A stretch of 64,000 nt of DNA from Sporomusaceae bacterium (GTDB lineage Bacteria > Bacillota > Negativicutes > UBA1444), in contig JAHDPL010000004.1 in the NCBI GenBank assembly GCA_018434355.1, forward strand, positions 1 through 64,000. The letters are read 5' to 3'. The position numbers were made by a program, and so were the translations under genes. Every line of letters starts with the position of its first letter. Positions within the stretch are counted from its first letter, which is position 1. The notes under the pieces are model-generated. The model saw only the letters and a list, made by a program, of their open reading frames with translations. It made no database searches and had not been told where the DNA came from. Shown here one piece after another: positions 24,613 through 32,841 of the stretch.

Positions 24613-24864
24613 ATGGAACATCTCATCCTGGAAGCCTATGACAATGCAAACTCCAATGAGTTTTTCGCCATAACCCTCGCTTTGGAATCGCTGATTAACA
24701 AACGCTATCCTAGAGGCGATTACCGACGCGAAATTACGACAGGAAGGGTGCGTCGTGTCCTTGAAGCCAAGAGCATGGACTATATCCTCGTTCAACCTTC
24801 AGGCGTCTACACCGTGCTTCCATCTTATCTGAGTCAGAAAAGGCAGGCGAGACCAATATTGTAA
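24613..24864 (+). CDS. Small hypothetical protein
   Basis: An 83-residue basic protein (MEHLILEAYDNANSNEFF start, with RYPRGDYRREITTGRVRRVL in the middle). AGAGGAGAAT lies upstream of the ATG. No family recognised, no membrane segment. Flanked by terminators on both sides, so it is transcribed alone. Confidence 0.6.
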   Translation: MEHLILEAYDNANSNEFFAITLALESLINKRYPRGDYRREITTGRVRRVLEAKSMDYILVQPSGVYTVLPSYLSQKRQARPIL

Positions 24865-24895
24865 ACTCGTAAGAACCCATGTCAGTTACCGGCCA

Positions 24896-24927
24896 AACTG
24901 ACCGTTGCTCACAAAAAACGGTCAGTT
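24896..24927. repeat. Perfect hairpin
   Basis: AACTGACCGTT/AACGGTCAGTT, an 11-bp perfect stem with a 10-base loop, about 30 bases after the small gene. It may fold with the next terminator as a tandem. Confidence 0.55.
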
Positions 24928-24942
24928 AGCTGTTTATATACA

Positions 24943-24986
24943 GAGATTGACTGGTGTCAGCGCAATACCAGTCAATCTCACTTTTT
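24943..24986 (+). terminator. Strong Rho-independent terminator
   Basis: GAGATTGACTGGT/ACCAGTCAATCTC is a 13-bp perfect stem followed by ACTTTTTACC. Ends the transcript of the small gene. Confidence 0.8.
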
Positions 24987-25065
24987 ACCACATTTTCTTC
25001 AACATAAGGCGAGGATTCTTTGGGGCATCTATTGTTCAAACGCCCTTCCGAAACGAGAGTGGAAA

Positions 25066-25629
25066 ATGACAAACAGAGTTGCATTTCTGTACAAATTTAT
25101 CCGAAATCCAGGTGGAATTGGCAGTATCACGCCCAGTTCGGCATTTTTAACCAACAAAATGCTCTCCGGCTTGCCTTGGAAACAAATGGATACCATTGTG
25201 GAATTAGGCGCGGGAACCGGTGTCTTCACCCAATACGTCGCCGAACATAAAACGGCATCTTGCCAAGTACTTGTTGTCGAGAGAGACTTCCCTATGCGCA
25301 AATGGTTACGCAAAACTCACCCCTCGTTCCATTACGGCTGCAAAGCCGAAAAACTGGAATGGTATCTTCATCGGCATACACTTCCGCCCGTGGATTGTAT
25401 TATATCTGGATTGCCTTTTGCCGCTTTTCCCGAGTTGTTGCGCCATGAGATTATCTCGGCATCGCATCGCGCCCTCAAACCCGGAGGTATATTCATTGCG
25501 TTTCAATATTCACTGCAAATGCGTAAAACGCTGAAAACCTATTTCCCTCAAGTGGGCATTGATTTTGTGCCCCTAAACATCCCGCCAGCCTTCGTCTATT
25601 TCTGCCAAAAAACTGCCCACAGGGCATGA
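25066..25629 (+). CDS. SAM-dependent methyltransferase, phospholipid N-methyltransferase-like
   Basis: A 187-residue class I methyltransferase with the SAM loop VELGAGTGVFTQYV, acidic end of strand 2 (VVERD) and a motif IV region (VDCIISGLPFAAFP). GLPF in that position and the N-terminal GSITPSSAFLTNKM resemble PmtA-type phospholipid N-methyltransferases and rRNA dimethylase-like proteins of this subgroup. Substrate uncertain; a membrane lipid is likely. Confidence 0.75.
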   Translation: MTNRVAFLYKFIRNPGGIGSITPSSAFLTNKMLSGLPWKQMDTIVELGAGTGVFTQYVAEHKTASCQVLVVERDFPMRKWLRKTHPSFHYGCKAEKLEWYLHRHTLPPVDCIISGLPFAAFPELLRHEIISASHRALKPGGIFIAFQYSLQMRKTLKTYFPQVGIDFVPLNIPPAFVYFCQKTAHRA

Positions 25630-25709
25630 GTGGGATCATCAAAAACGGAGCATAGTCCTTCCCTCTTTTGAGGTATTAACACAAAAAGCAGGAGGATTGT
25701 CAACAATTA

Positions 25710-25832
25710 TACGCGCCGAATCCTGACTAAACAGGTACGGAGGACCCATTTTACGGGGTGAAGCGACATGTTCGCGGGGCCGCAGCCTTGGCCCTAACCC
25801 GACAGCTAACTTCGGAGGCGCCGAAAGGCGGA
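25710..25832 (+). ncRNA. c-di-AMP riboswitch (ydaO-yuaA class)
   Basis: The leader shows the class landmarks in order: CGCCGAATCCTG, CAGGTACGGAGGACCCA, GGGGTGAAGCG, a GC-rich variable stem, then CCGACAGCTAACTTCGGAGG and a closing GGCGC. This class binds cyclic di-AMP and in Firmicutes switches off cell-wall hydrolase and K+ transport genes. The 3' edge runs into the ribosome site (GGCGGAG) of the NlpC/P60 gene 6-10 bases downstream, so ligand binding could also mask translation; no separate terminator lies between. Confidence 0.92.
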
Positions 25833-25837
25833 GCTAA

Positions 25838-26527
25838 TTGAAAAAAACAAATCATGTTGTTATTGGAACGGTAGTCACGTTGTTAGGTTTTTTTGTGTTA
25901 TGCGTCAATCCCTCGTCCACACTCGCAGCCGCTCGTTTTGGTGATCGCGGCGACGATATTATCGCTATCCAGAAGCGGTTATCGAGCCTTGGCTATGAAG
26001 CAGGAGAACCTGACGGAGTGTTCGGCATTCAAACGCAGCTTGCGATAGAATTTCTGCAGTCAGATCATGGATTATCCGCAGACGGTGTTGTTGGTGAAGA
26101 AACATTGCGCGTGCTCAAAACTGCCGAGCCGCAAGTGAGCCGACAAAGGAAAGGCACGGCCATGGCCGCACGTATTGTATTAACCTCCCAGCGATATATT
26201 GGCGTACCTTATGTTTGGGGTGGAACTAGTCCACGTGGGTTTGACTGTTCAGGTTTTACGCAATATGTCTTTGCCTTAAACGGTATATCACTCCCGCGCA
26301 CGGCGGACATACAGTTTGAAGTAGGCGTTCCAGTCCGTAGTGAACAGCTTCAACCCGGCGATTTAGTGTATTTTTCAACGTATGAACCGGGTCCGTCTCA
26401 TAACGGCATCTATCTTGGCGGGGGAAAGTTTATCAATGCGAGTTCCAGCCGCGGCGTCGTTATCGATCGCATGGACAATGACTACTGGAGTTCGCGATAT
26501 CTGGGTGCCCGTAGGGTCATTCGATAA
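25838..26527 (+). CDS. NlpC/P60 cell-wall endopeptidase with peptidoglycan-binding domain
   Basis: A 229-residue secreted enzyme: signal peptide, a PG_binding_1 domain (IIAIQKRLSSLGYEAGEPDG, VVGEETLRVL) and a C-terminal NlpC/P60 domain with Cys in FDCSGFTQYVF, His in SHNGIYLG and a third polar residue after GGGKFINAS. It cuts gamma-D-Glu-diamino acid bonds in stem peptides. The start is TTG 25,838. Control by the c-di-AMP riboswitch ties wall cutting to the second messenger. Confidence 0.92.
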   Translation: MKKTNHVVIGTVVTLLGFFVLCVNPSSTLAAARFGDRGDDIIAIQKRLSSLGYEAGEPDGVFGIQTQLAIEFLQSDHGLSADGVVGEETLRVLKTAEPQVSRQRKGTAMAARIVLTSQRYIGVPYVWGGTSPRGFDCSGFTQYVFALNGISLPRTADIQFEVGVPVRSEQLQPGDLVYFSTYEPGPSHNGIYLGGGKFINASSSRGVVIDRMDNDYWSSRYLGARRVIR

Positions 26528-26690
26528 CCGTCGGTAATGCTCATGCTGTATAGTCGAATGTCTTCAACCGATTTTTGAGCTAAGCATCTGTAGCAGGGAT
26601 ACAATAGTTGGAGTCGGCTCAATAAGTAACACCTTCTGGCAATATTGCTGCGACGGAACAAGAAAATGAAGATGGAGGTGTTTAAAATTG

Positions 26691-26816
26691 ATGAATATAT
26701 TGGCAGCTTTCGCCTGGGGAGCAGTCGTGTTACTGTTTGCCGCTTGGTGGTGGGGAAGGCAATCATCGCTTAGGGAAGTGGACGTCAAATCTTGTGTAGT
26801 CGAAAAGGAACTGTGA
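26691..26816 (+). CDS. Small 41-residue membrane protein
   Basis: ATG 26,691 opens a 41-codon frame MNILAAFAWGAVVLLFAAWW then a charged tail (VVEKEL). GGAGG lies 12 bases upstream, and a TTG immediately before the ATG would give better spacing. One membrane helix. The flanks 26,528-26,690 and 26,817-27,078 hold no other gene. Confidence 0.5.
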   Translation: MNILAAFAWGAVVLLFAAWWWGRQSSLREVDVKSCVVEKEL

Positions 26817-26967
26817 ATGTTAACCAACCCATGATCCGGATATCGATTTCTGAGTTTGAAGTAGGAAGTCCTTTTAAAGAACGTTATTTGTCAATTCATT
26901 ATATGAAAATCAGTTTAAGGTTCTTCGATCAGACAAACAACCCCGCCAATAATTAGTTTAGGATAAG

Positions 26968-27002
26968 AATAACAGGGTAGCCCCTTTGCCTACCCTGTTA
27001 TT
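26968..27002. repeat. Perfect 13-bp hairpin, possible terminator
   Basis: AATAACAGGGTAG/CTACCCTGTTATT with a 9-base loop. No T-run follows on either strand, so it may be a processing or boundary structure rather than a simple terminator. Confidence 0.5.
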
Positions 27003-27078
27003 CAAGATCACATATAAGAGATGCTTTTAAAAATGAGTGCGCCAAAATTAGAATGCTTTTTAAAAAGGTGAAAAGGTT

Positions 27079-27549
27079 TTGCAGATATTAGTGTTGGCGA
27101 TTATCATTGCGCTTGTTGATCAGGGAATAAAATATTACATTCAGTCGCACATGATACTGGGAATGTCAATCCCCATCATCAGTAACGCATTGCACATTAC
27201 TTACATTTTGAACCCTGGAGCTGCTTTTGGGTTGTTTGCACACCAGACTCTGCTGCTTATAGCGGTGGCTGTCAGTATATTGGCTACGATTCTGTATTTT
27301 TACCGCTACATTGTCACCAGCCATTGGCTGCTCCGCTTGGGAACCGGCGTATTTACCGGTGGTGCTGTCGGCAATCTTATTGACCGGGTAAAAACCGGCT
27401 ATGTGGTAGACTTTGTTGACTTTCGCATTTTTCCTGTCTTTAACTCGGCGGATATCGCCATCTTTTTCGGTGTTGGCTGCCTGATGCATGTCTTGTTGTT
27501 TGTACGGGACCCCTTAAAAAATACGCCAGAGCCGAAAACGCGAGCATGA
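27079..27549 (+). CDS. lspA: Signal peptidase II (lipoprotein)
   Basis: A 156-residue membrane aspartyl protease that removes signal peptides from lipoproteins. Four membrane helices, with catalytic Asp in GNLIDRVKTGYVVDFVDF and in FNSADIAIF, and the conserved LNPGAAFG. The start is TTG 27,079 after AAAAGG. It stands apart from the usual ileS or rluD neighbours. Confidence 0.92.
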   Translation: MQILVLAIIIALVDQGIKYYIQSHMILGMSIPIISNALHITYILNPGAAFGLFAHQTLLLIAVAVSILATILYFYRYIVTSHWLLRLGTGVFTGGAVGNLIDRVKTGYVVDFVDFRIFPVFNSADIAIFFGVGCLMHVLLFVRDPLKNTPEPKTRA

Positions 27550-27724
27550 GTTGCGCACACTGCTTAAAAAAAGAGACTCGATGCAGCCAAAGTAACCATA
27601 CTTGTTGTCCGAAATAAATGGGAAATCGCCTGTTTTGTCCAAACGAAACTGGCCCATGACACCAGCGGCTGCCTAATCGCCCTGGTGACGCCCACCATAT
27701 AAATCATAACAGGAGTTTACACGA

Positions 27725-28414
27725 ATACAAAAAAAAGGGCAGCTTTCTATCGCCTTGGCTTGCGTTATCTTAGGAATTATGTTGGCTGTGCAGTTTCGTG
27801 CGACTCAGGATAATCAGTCATCCCGGGGGTACCAACGCGCAGAAGACCTCACCAAACGTCTAATAGCTGTGGAAAAGGAACGTGATGCCATCCAAAGCCA
27901 AGTGCGTAATCTACGCCAAAGTTCCGCAAGCGACACAATCGTTATAGAGATGGAAACTGTTAAAATGGATGCCGGGGTAGTCTCTGTACAGGGTTCCGGA
28001 ATCATTATTGATGTCGATGATACCAGGCCCGCCATTCCTCTAGGCAACAAAAATCCGAATCTCTATCGCATAAAAGATGAGGATATTTTAAAAATCCTCA
28101 ACGAACTGCGCGCTGCCGGCGCCGAAGCAATAGCCATCAATAACCAGCGCCTCATCGCTTCATCAGAATTCCGCGCGGTCGGATCGTTTTTCTCCGTCAA
28201 TAATAAGAACATAGATACTCCTTTGGAAATCAAAGCCATCGGCGATCCGGCCGCTCTGGAGAATTCGCTACTAATGAAAGGTGGAGTCATAGAAACGTTG
28301 CAGTTTTGGGGTATCCGTGTCAATGTGAAACAGCAGGACAGCATAAAGATTCCTGGTTTCAAAGGCACTTTCCACTTTAATTACGCCCAACCTTTTACGG
28401 AAGTGGGTAAATAG
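27725..28414 (+). CDS. DUF881 family protein (YlxW-like), copy 2, with an ATA start
   Basis: A paralogue of the protein at 8,359-9,054 with the same membrane helix, coiled coil and DUF881 core (ILKILNELRAAGAEAIAIN, KGGVIETLQFWGI). AGGAG lies at the right distance from ATA 27,725, aligned with the ATG of copy 1, and the codons after it match copy 1 (QKK-GQ). The first standard start, TTG 27,755, would cut off the basic N-terminus before the membrane helix. AUA initiation is possible but rare. The stop is directly followed by the sbp start. Confidence 0.75.
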   Translation: MQKKGQLSIALACVILGIMLAVQFRATQDNQSSRGYQRAEDLTKRLIAVEKERDAIQSQVRNLRQSSASDTIVIEMETVKMDAGVVSVQGSGIIIDVDDTRPAIPLGNKNPNLYRIKDEDILKILNELRAAGAEAIAINNQRLIASSEFRAVGSFFSVNNKNIDTPLEIKAIGDPAALENSLLMKGGVIETLQFWGIRVNVKQQDSIKIPGFKGTFHFNYAQPFTEVGK

Positions 28415-28744
28415 ATGGTATTGCCGATTGTTGGAATTATTGTAGGTCTTCTCATTGGTACGTATCTGCCTGCCATTGTGCCAATAGAGTATGCCAAATA
28501 TTTATCCGTGGCTTTGCTTGCCTCACTCGACTCAGTCCTGGGTGGCCTGCGTGCGGGACTTGAGGGCAATTTTGACAATGTAGTCTTTATATCCGGTTTT
28601 TTCACCAATGCCTTGCTGGCCGCAGGACTTACCTACCTCGGGGAACGGATCGGCATTGATTTATACTATGTAGCACTTTTGGCCTTTGGTCTCAGAATTT
28701 TTCAAAATTTGGCCGTCATTCGCCATCACTTTTTGAAGCGTTAG
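28415..28744 (+). CDS. sbp: DUF1290 small basic membrane protein (Sbp)
   Basis: A 109-residue protein with three membrane helices (LPIVGIIVGLLIGTYLP at the start) of the Sbp/YlxX family, found in Firmicutes next to DUF881 genes and ftsZ or the division cluster. The ATG directly follows the stop of the DUF881 gene, showing coupled expression. Function unknown; linked to division or envelope by context. Confidence 0.87.
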   Translation: MVLPIVGIIVGLLIGTYLPAIVPIEYAKYLSVALLASLDSVLGGLRAGLEGNFDNVVFISGFFTNALLAAGLTYLGERIGIDLYYVALLAFGLRIFQNLAVIRHHFLKR

Positions 28745-28880
28745 TTTCATACCCTCGCAGCAGCCCTATCTTGGGTATCGGTCACCTTGCCAATTTGAAA
28801 TGGTTGTTTGACGATGGTGGTTTAATGTGTCCGTTTTCTCTTGACCACATCATCTGGGGATAGAATGAATATCGATACGC

Positions 28881-29432
28881 ATGAAAGCGGGGGCGAAATT
28901 CGTGAGATGGATCCTGACAGGAGTATTCCTGCTGGGAATATTGGTCAACATCCCGTTCTGCCAGGCGATGAGTCCTGAGCAATATATCGAAAGCATCGCA
29001 CCCTATGCACAACGGGTCAAGGAGCACGGGCTTTTCCCTTCTGTCGCCATCGCGCAGAGCTGCCGCGAGACCGGTTTCGGCCAATCTCTGGACGCCGCTG
29101 ACATCCACGGCAATTCGATCCGCCAATATAATAACGTGTTGGGCAAAAAATGGCGCACCGGCCGCCACTTCGAGAAAGTGACGCCGGAGGGATACGGTTC
29201 GGGCCGTTACTGGACGGTCGGCAAGTTCCAGGCGTATGATTCGCTGCAAGACTGTTTCGAAGACTATGCGGTCAATATCAACCGAAACCCCGCTTATAAG
29301 ACCAAAGACACTTCCAACGTCTATAATTTCATCCATTCCATCGCTCCGCGATATGCGACCGACAACCCCCAGGCGTACGCCGACGGCGTCCTTCGCATCA
29401 TCGAAAAATACAACCTGACGAAATATGACTGA
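28881..29432 (+). CDS. GH73 glucosaminidase-like cell-wall hydrolase
   Basis: A 183-residue secreted protein: signal peptide, then a glucosaminidase (Glyco_hydro_73) domain with catalytic Glu in AQSCRETGFGQS, and the conserved AYDSLQDCFEDYA and YATDNPQAYADGV. It should cut the N-acetylglucosaminyl linkage in peptidoglycan. Monocistronic, with a terminator after it. Confidence 0.87.
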   Translation: MKAGAKFVRWILTGVFLLGILVNIPFCQAMSPEQYIESIAPYAQRVKEHGLFPSVAIAQSCRETGFGQSLDAADIHGNSIRQYNNVLGKKWRTGRHFEKVTPEGYGSGRYWTVGKFQAYDSLQDCFEDYAVNINRNPAYKTKDTSNVYNFIHSIAPRYATDNPQAYADGVLRIIEKYNLTKYD

Positions 29433-29453
29433 GAATCTGCAAATGATGTTCAG

Positions 29454-29482
29454 CGTTGGCGGTTCCAGCGCCTGTTTTTTTT
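29454..29482 (+). terminator. Rho-independent terminator
   Basis: GCGTTGG/CCAGCGC (one G-T pair) followed shortly by a run of eight T, 20 bases after the GH73 stop. Confidence 0.7.
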
Positions 29483-29942
29483 ACTCTCCCCACTGGCAGA
29501 AGTTCTATTTCACAGGAGGTTTTTCGCTAAAACATTCAGGTTGAAATACTTGTTCGTTTCCGGGAGAATCATCCATTTGGACGGCAAGAAACACCATATT
29601 TAAGTTTGCGTTTGATTATCCGTATAAAGAATATATACCAACGATGTGCACTGCACTGTAGAAAGAACTAAAATCGTTTATAGATTTACGATTGTTTGGC
29701 GAGTGGGTTATTCGGTTGACCAATTTTATCGGCAGCAACGACGAAATATGATGCCAATCGTTTGAATTTACAAGTCTTGTTGGAAACGAGGTGAGCATAA
29801 TTGTAGAATGTCGCTGTAAACAGCCAGATTCTTTCTGAAATAACTCAGTTTTACGCAAAAAATCTTCTCACGTGGAAACCGGGATATAGTATATGCGCCA
29901 ATCCTGCATCTGTTTTGCAAAAAGGAAAAAGGAGAATGAGTA
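29483..29942. other. Non-coding stretch
   Basis: About 460 AT-rich bases with no gene I can support. The open frame on the minus strand at 29,616-29,858 lacks a ribosome site and looks like chance. AAAAGGAGAATGAGTA at the end is the ribosome site of the next gene. Confidence 0.5.
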
Positions 29943-30221
29943 ATGTCCGAACGACTTAGTTTGCTTGACGTGCTTCGTGACTATGGAACACCTTTGATCA
30001 CTTTTGGGGTTAAAGCGTCTGAGGAAGAATGTCTGAAGTTAAGGGAAAAACTTCTGACAATCCGTAATGCAAGTGCGGGAAAAGAACAAGGCTATCTGGA
30101 AGTCGCCTGCACTTTCTATGTGGATGTGCACGATATTGACCGTTACTTATCAGGTGAACTGCCAAATCTGGCGGAAATTTATGCGTTTCCTGACGACGTT
30201 AAAACCCATCAGGAGGGATGA
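29943..30221 (+). CDS. Small hypothetical protein
   Basis: A 92-residue acidic, soluble protein (LLDVLRDYGTPLITFGVKAS start; YVDVHDIDRYLSGELP in the second half). AAGGAG precedes the ATG. It is followed one base later by the secreted Pro-rich gene, so they share an operon. No family recognised. Confidence 0.65.
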   Translation: MSERLSLLDVLRDYGTPLITFGVKASEEECLKLREKLLTIRNASAGKEQGYLEVACTFYVDVHDIDRYLSGELPNLAEIYAFPDDVKTHQEG

Positions 30222-30222
30222 C

Positions 30223-30696
30223 ATGAAAAAATTATTGGTATTCGCTTTTCTGTTTATGTTCGCTTTTCAATCCATGAGTTTGGCGGCTGTCAGCGGATCA
30301 AAAGGTGCGACATCAGCCCCCAGGGCTCCCCGCGTTTCGCAGCCGACTCCTTCCCCGACTGCCCCTTCCCAGGCGGCTCCGGGATACAAGCCTTCCGCAC
30401 CGGCGAACAGTTACAATGACAAAGCACCGGCGCCAACAGCTAGACCGCAGCCGCCGCAGGCGCCGCAATCGACCGGAAACAGTTTCCTGCGCACCGCCGC
30501 GATGATCGGGGGCGGCATGTTGTTGGGCAGCATGCTTGGCAATATGTTTGGATTCGGCTCCAATGCAATGATGTCCCAGATTGCAGGCATCATCCTGAAC
30601 ATCTTGATTCTCGGCCTGGTCTTTATGGTTGGACGTTATTTATGGATGCGGTTTCGTGCCGGCAGAGAACAACCGAATGTCAGTCGTCTGAACTAA
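30223..30696 (+). CDS. Exported Pro-rich membrane protein
   Basis: A 157-residue protein: signal peptide, a Pro/Ala/Ser-rich linker of about 65 residues, then a glycine-rich helix (MIGGGMLLGSMLGNMFGFG) and a second membrane helix ending RYLWMRFRAG. The layout resembles the N-terminal part of Tim44-like bacterial proteins without the Tim44 domain. ATG 30,223 follows AGGAGG; the longer frame upstream overlaps the previous gene. Confidence 0.65.
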   Translation: MKKLLVFAFLFMFAFQSMSLAAVSGSKGATSAPRAPRVSQPTPSPTAPSQAAPGYKPSAPANSYNDKAPAPTARPQPPQAPQSTGNSFLRTAAMIGGGMLLGSMLGNMFGFGSNAMMSQIAGIILNILILGLVFMVGRYLWMRFRAGREQPNVSRLN

Positions 30697-30714
30697 GGCT
30701 GAATTGTTAGAAAA

Positions 30715-30782
30715 TCGAGGAGGGGACGGCAATTCCCCGACCTCTCACACCATCGAACAAGCGGGTCTGCATCCGGCGGTTC
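30715..30782 (-). pseudogene. Group II intron 3' end (domain V/VI-like) remnant
   Basis: Read on the minus strand: GAACCGCCGG, a GACCC loop region, GATGGTGTGAGAGG, then a stem CGGGG/CCCC and CCTCC. This is the recognisable end of bacterial group II introns that encode a reverse transcriptase. One pair of the lower domain V stem is mismatched and no reverse transcriptase or upstream intron is present, so it is dead. Confidence 0.5.
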
Positions 30783-31004
30783 CCAAAGGTTGGAGTAGTT
30801 TTCTATAGTGTTCAAAGCAAACTCAACAGCCCTTGACGTTCCCAATAGGAAATGTTGAGGGCGTTGTTTGTGTTACGGGCCATGACCTAGGGTTGACGTT
30901 TTCTTTGGCGATGTATCAAATACCGAAATGCTTTTGCTTTGCTTCGTTTAACCATTTTAAACGGTCAAGGTGAATCAAATCACCCTAACCGGCTTTTCTC
31001 GTCT

Positions 31005-31265
31005 CTATTCAATGTCACACCCGACTTCCGTTCCATCAAACAAGTGAATCGTTAATCGATTTTCTGAATGAACGGTCACTTTTTCAACCAACGCAAAATA
31101 CAAATCTAAGTCAAACTCATTGAGTCTCTCTCCCTCCGCCAGAATTCCTATTACTTGCTTCGCCTTGTACCTCACCAACACATTTCCGCTCGCCAGCTGG
31201 GCGCGGCATTTTTTCATGAAAAAGTCCTGATTTTCCACCAGCGTATGTGGAATATATTTTACCAC
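31005..31265 (-). pseudogene. Large serine recombinase, C-terminal remnant (scar 2)
   Basis: About 80 codons matching the C-terminal zinc-ribbon-distal part of large serine recombinases: VRYKAKQVIGIL, EFDLDLYFALVEKVTVHS, LFDGTEVGCDIE. The catalytic N-terminus and the recombinase domain are missing. Upstream it is joined to an htpX fragment, a junction that cannot be native. Confidence 0.75.
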
Positions 31266-31430
31266 CTACAGGTCGGCGGATGCGTGCTAAATAGTTTGAG
31301 CAGCCAGGTGCCCGACCCCGCGAACGGGTTGACGCAAAACATGTGCGAAGTGTCCGGAGGCGTTAGCGGCATATTGTGGTTACCGTGGCCGCTATTCATC
31401 ATCTGATCCATGTTTTCGCCATGGCATTTC
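31266..31430 (-). pseudogene. HtpX protease, C-terminal remnant
   Basis: The frame reads MNSGHGNHNMPL then [14 protein letters not shown] and LFSTHPPT, the C-terminal signature of HtpX, as in [14 protein letters not shown] and LFSTHPPT of the intact gene at 13,271-14,137. It is a different sequence, not a copy of that gene. Zinc site and membrane helices are absent. Confidence 0.7.
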
Positions 31431-31901
31431 GAAATCTGCCAAAGAAAAACAGACCCCGCTAAATAGCGTTGTCCGTCCAATCTGTGCCGGACTTATTCTT
31501 TTCATTGCCTGATTAGGCGAAGGTGCAATCTGAAAAAGCAGTTGCGATCCTGTCCATGTCTTGCTGTCCGTATCTGCCGTCGCAATGGCGCCGCCATCGG
31601 GAATGGGAAGTGTCTTGCGCAGTGAGACAAGTACATAATCCGCTTTGCTGTGGATGGCCCATTGACTCCAGGGATCGTGCGAATGATCTTCAATCACGGG
31701 AATCCCGAGTTCGCGGGCTTTTTCATAATCGCCTGCCGCTTTTAGCCCGAAAAAATTAACGATAAATAAAACATCGCCTTTTCTGACGCTGGTCGGCAAA
31801 ACCACCTTGTCACAAGGACTGTTGGAATAGGACACTACCTCCATTCCGGAACTCAATATGGTATTAATCACATCCGGACAATTATAGGTGGACACCCACA
31901 A
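31431..31901 (-). pseudogene. DegT/DnrJ-type aminotransferase fragment
   Basis: An open stretch with FFGLKAAGDYEKARELGIPV, IEDHSHDPWSQWAIHSKADY and LRKTLPIPDGGAIAT, typical of the PLP-binding middle of DegT/DnrJ/EryC1 sugar aminotransferases; the DH and SLRK segments surround the cofactor site. Both ends of the usual 370-residue enzyme are missing. Its 3' side runs into the htpX remnant. Confidence 0.6.
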
Positions 31902-31941
31902 CCTCTGCCACCCCTGCTGGCCCGCCTTGGCGTTCTATCCG

Positions 31942-32640
31942 TCACGACCGCCCCTTGCGGCGTTGAACCCACCAAATCATGCCATATACAAGCAAAACCA
32001 AAATCACGACCAGCGCTAGACGCACCATATTTTCTTCATAATTCACCAAATCGTGACCAATCACGACTTCCAGCGCTGTCGAAGGAAATTTGCCAATCAG
32101 GGTCGCCAGAACGTACTCGCGGAAACTGATGCTGCTGACCGCACCGACGGCAGAAATAATCCCCGACGGGAAGTATGGCAACGCCCGGGCGAACAACATC
32201 ATTTTAAAGCCATTGTGACTGCTGAACTCGTCGACTTTTTTCAGATAGGCGCTTTTGCTGATCAGCCGCTCCGCCGCGTGCCGCAGAATACTGCGCATCA
32301 GCAAAAAAGCGATAATCACCCCGGTGCATTCGGCCAGCCAGGAAATAAAGATACCGGGACCGATGCCAAACAATACACCATTAGCGGTCGAAATAAAAAT
32401 CGACGGCAAAAAGCCCAGGGCATTAATTAGCACATTGATGACAAAACTGATCAGCATCGCCCAGAGGCCATAGGGCTGCAAAAACTCGATAATTTCATCC
32501 ACATCGCCGCTAAGCGTCAATTTCCACAGGGTGGGAAGCAACTCGGGTGCAGACCAATGGACCGCCACCAGTGTCGCTACCAGGAGGCCGGCAAAAACAA
32601 TTTCGATTATCAGTTCCAGTCTATGTTTACGATCGCTCAC
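31942..32640 (-). CDS. TVP38/TMEM64-family (VTT domain) membrane protein
   Basis: A 232-residue protein with about six hydrophobic segments and the VTT signature, including a central FLPSIFISTANGVLFGIGPG and FARALPYFPSGIISAVGAVS. Family members are linked to lipid movement or membrane homeostasis (DedA relatives). GTG 32,638-32,640 is chosen because AGGGAG lies six bases upstream. Bases are more GC-rich from here to 36.5 kb than before, a hint of different origin. Confidence 0.85.
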   Translation of the reverse strand: MSDRKHRLELIIEIVFAGLLVATLVAVHWSAPELLPTLWKLTLSGDVDEIIEFLQPYGLWAMLISFVINVLINALGFLPSIFISTANGVLFGIGPGIFISWLAECTGVIIAFLLMRSILRHAAERLISKSAYLKKVDEFSSHNGFKMMLFARALPYFPSGIISAVGAVSSISFREYVLATLIGKFPSTALEVVIGHDLVNYEENMVRLALVVILVLLVYGMIWWVQRRKGRS

Positions 32641-32713
32641 GCAGTTCTCCCTGCGCCGCACATGGATTGCGCGGCGAACTCTTTAATCCTTGGAGGGGCC
32701 GGATAAATATACT

Positions 32714-32768
32714 AATAGGCAAAACCCGCTTTCAAACCACAGTGGCAAAAAAGCAAGTTTTGCCTATT
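32714..32768. repeat. 12-bp perfect inverted repeat
   Basis: AATAGGCAAAAC and GTTTTGCCTATT, 31 bases apart, in the gap between the membrane-anchor gene and the VTT gene. It may be a terminator or the ends of a tiny non-coding element; no gene lies inside. Confidence 0.5.
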
Positions 32769-32841
32769 TATCTCATCGGCAGCTAGCTTTGCATTATAGC
32801 ATACCGCTGGCCGAAACCACGGCTCCGCAGGCCGGACAACT

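Noticed and set aside
24896-24986. Toxin-antitoxin antisense RNA at the paired hairpins
   Set aside because: The structures are two strong stems, the second with a T-run, as expected for terminators; no promoter for an antisense RNA was seen.
29616-29858. 80-residue minus-strand frame in the non-coding stretch
   Set aside because: No ribosome site, odd composition, and AT-rich surroundings suggest chance.
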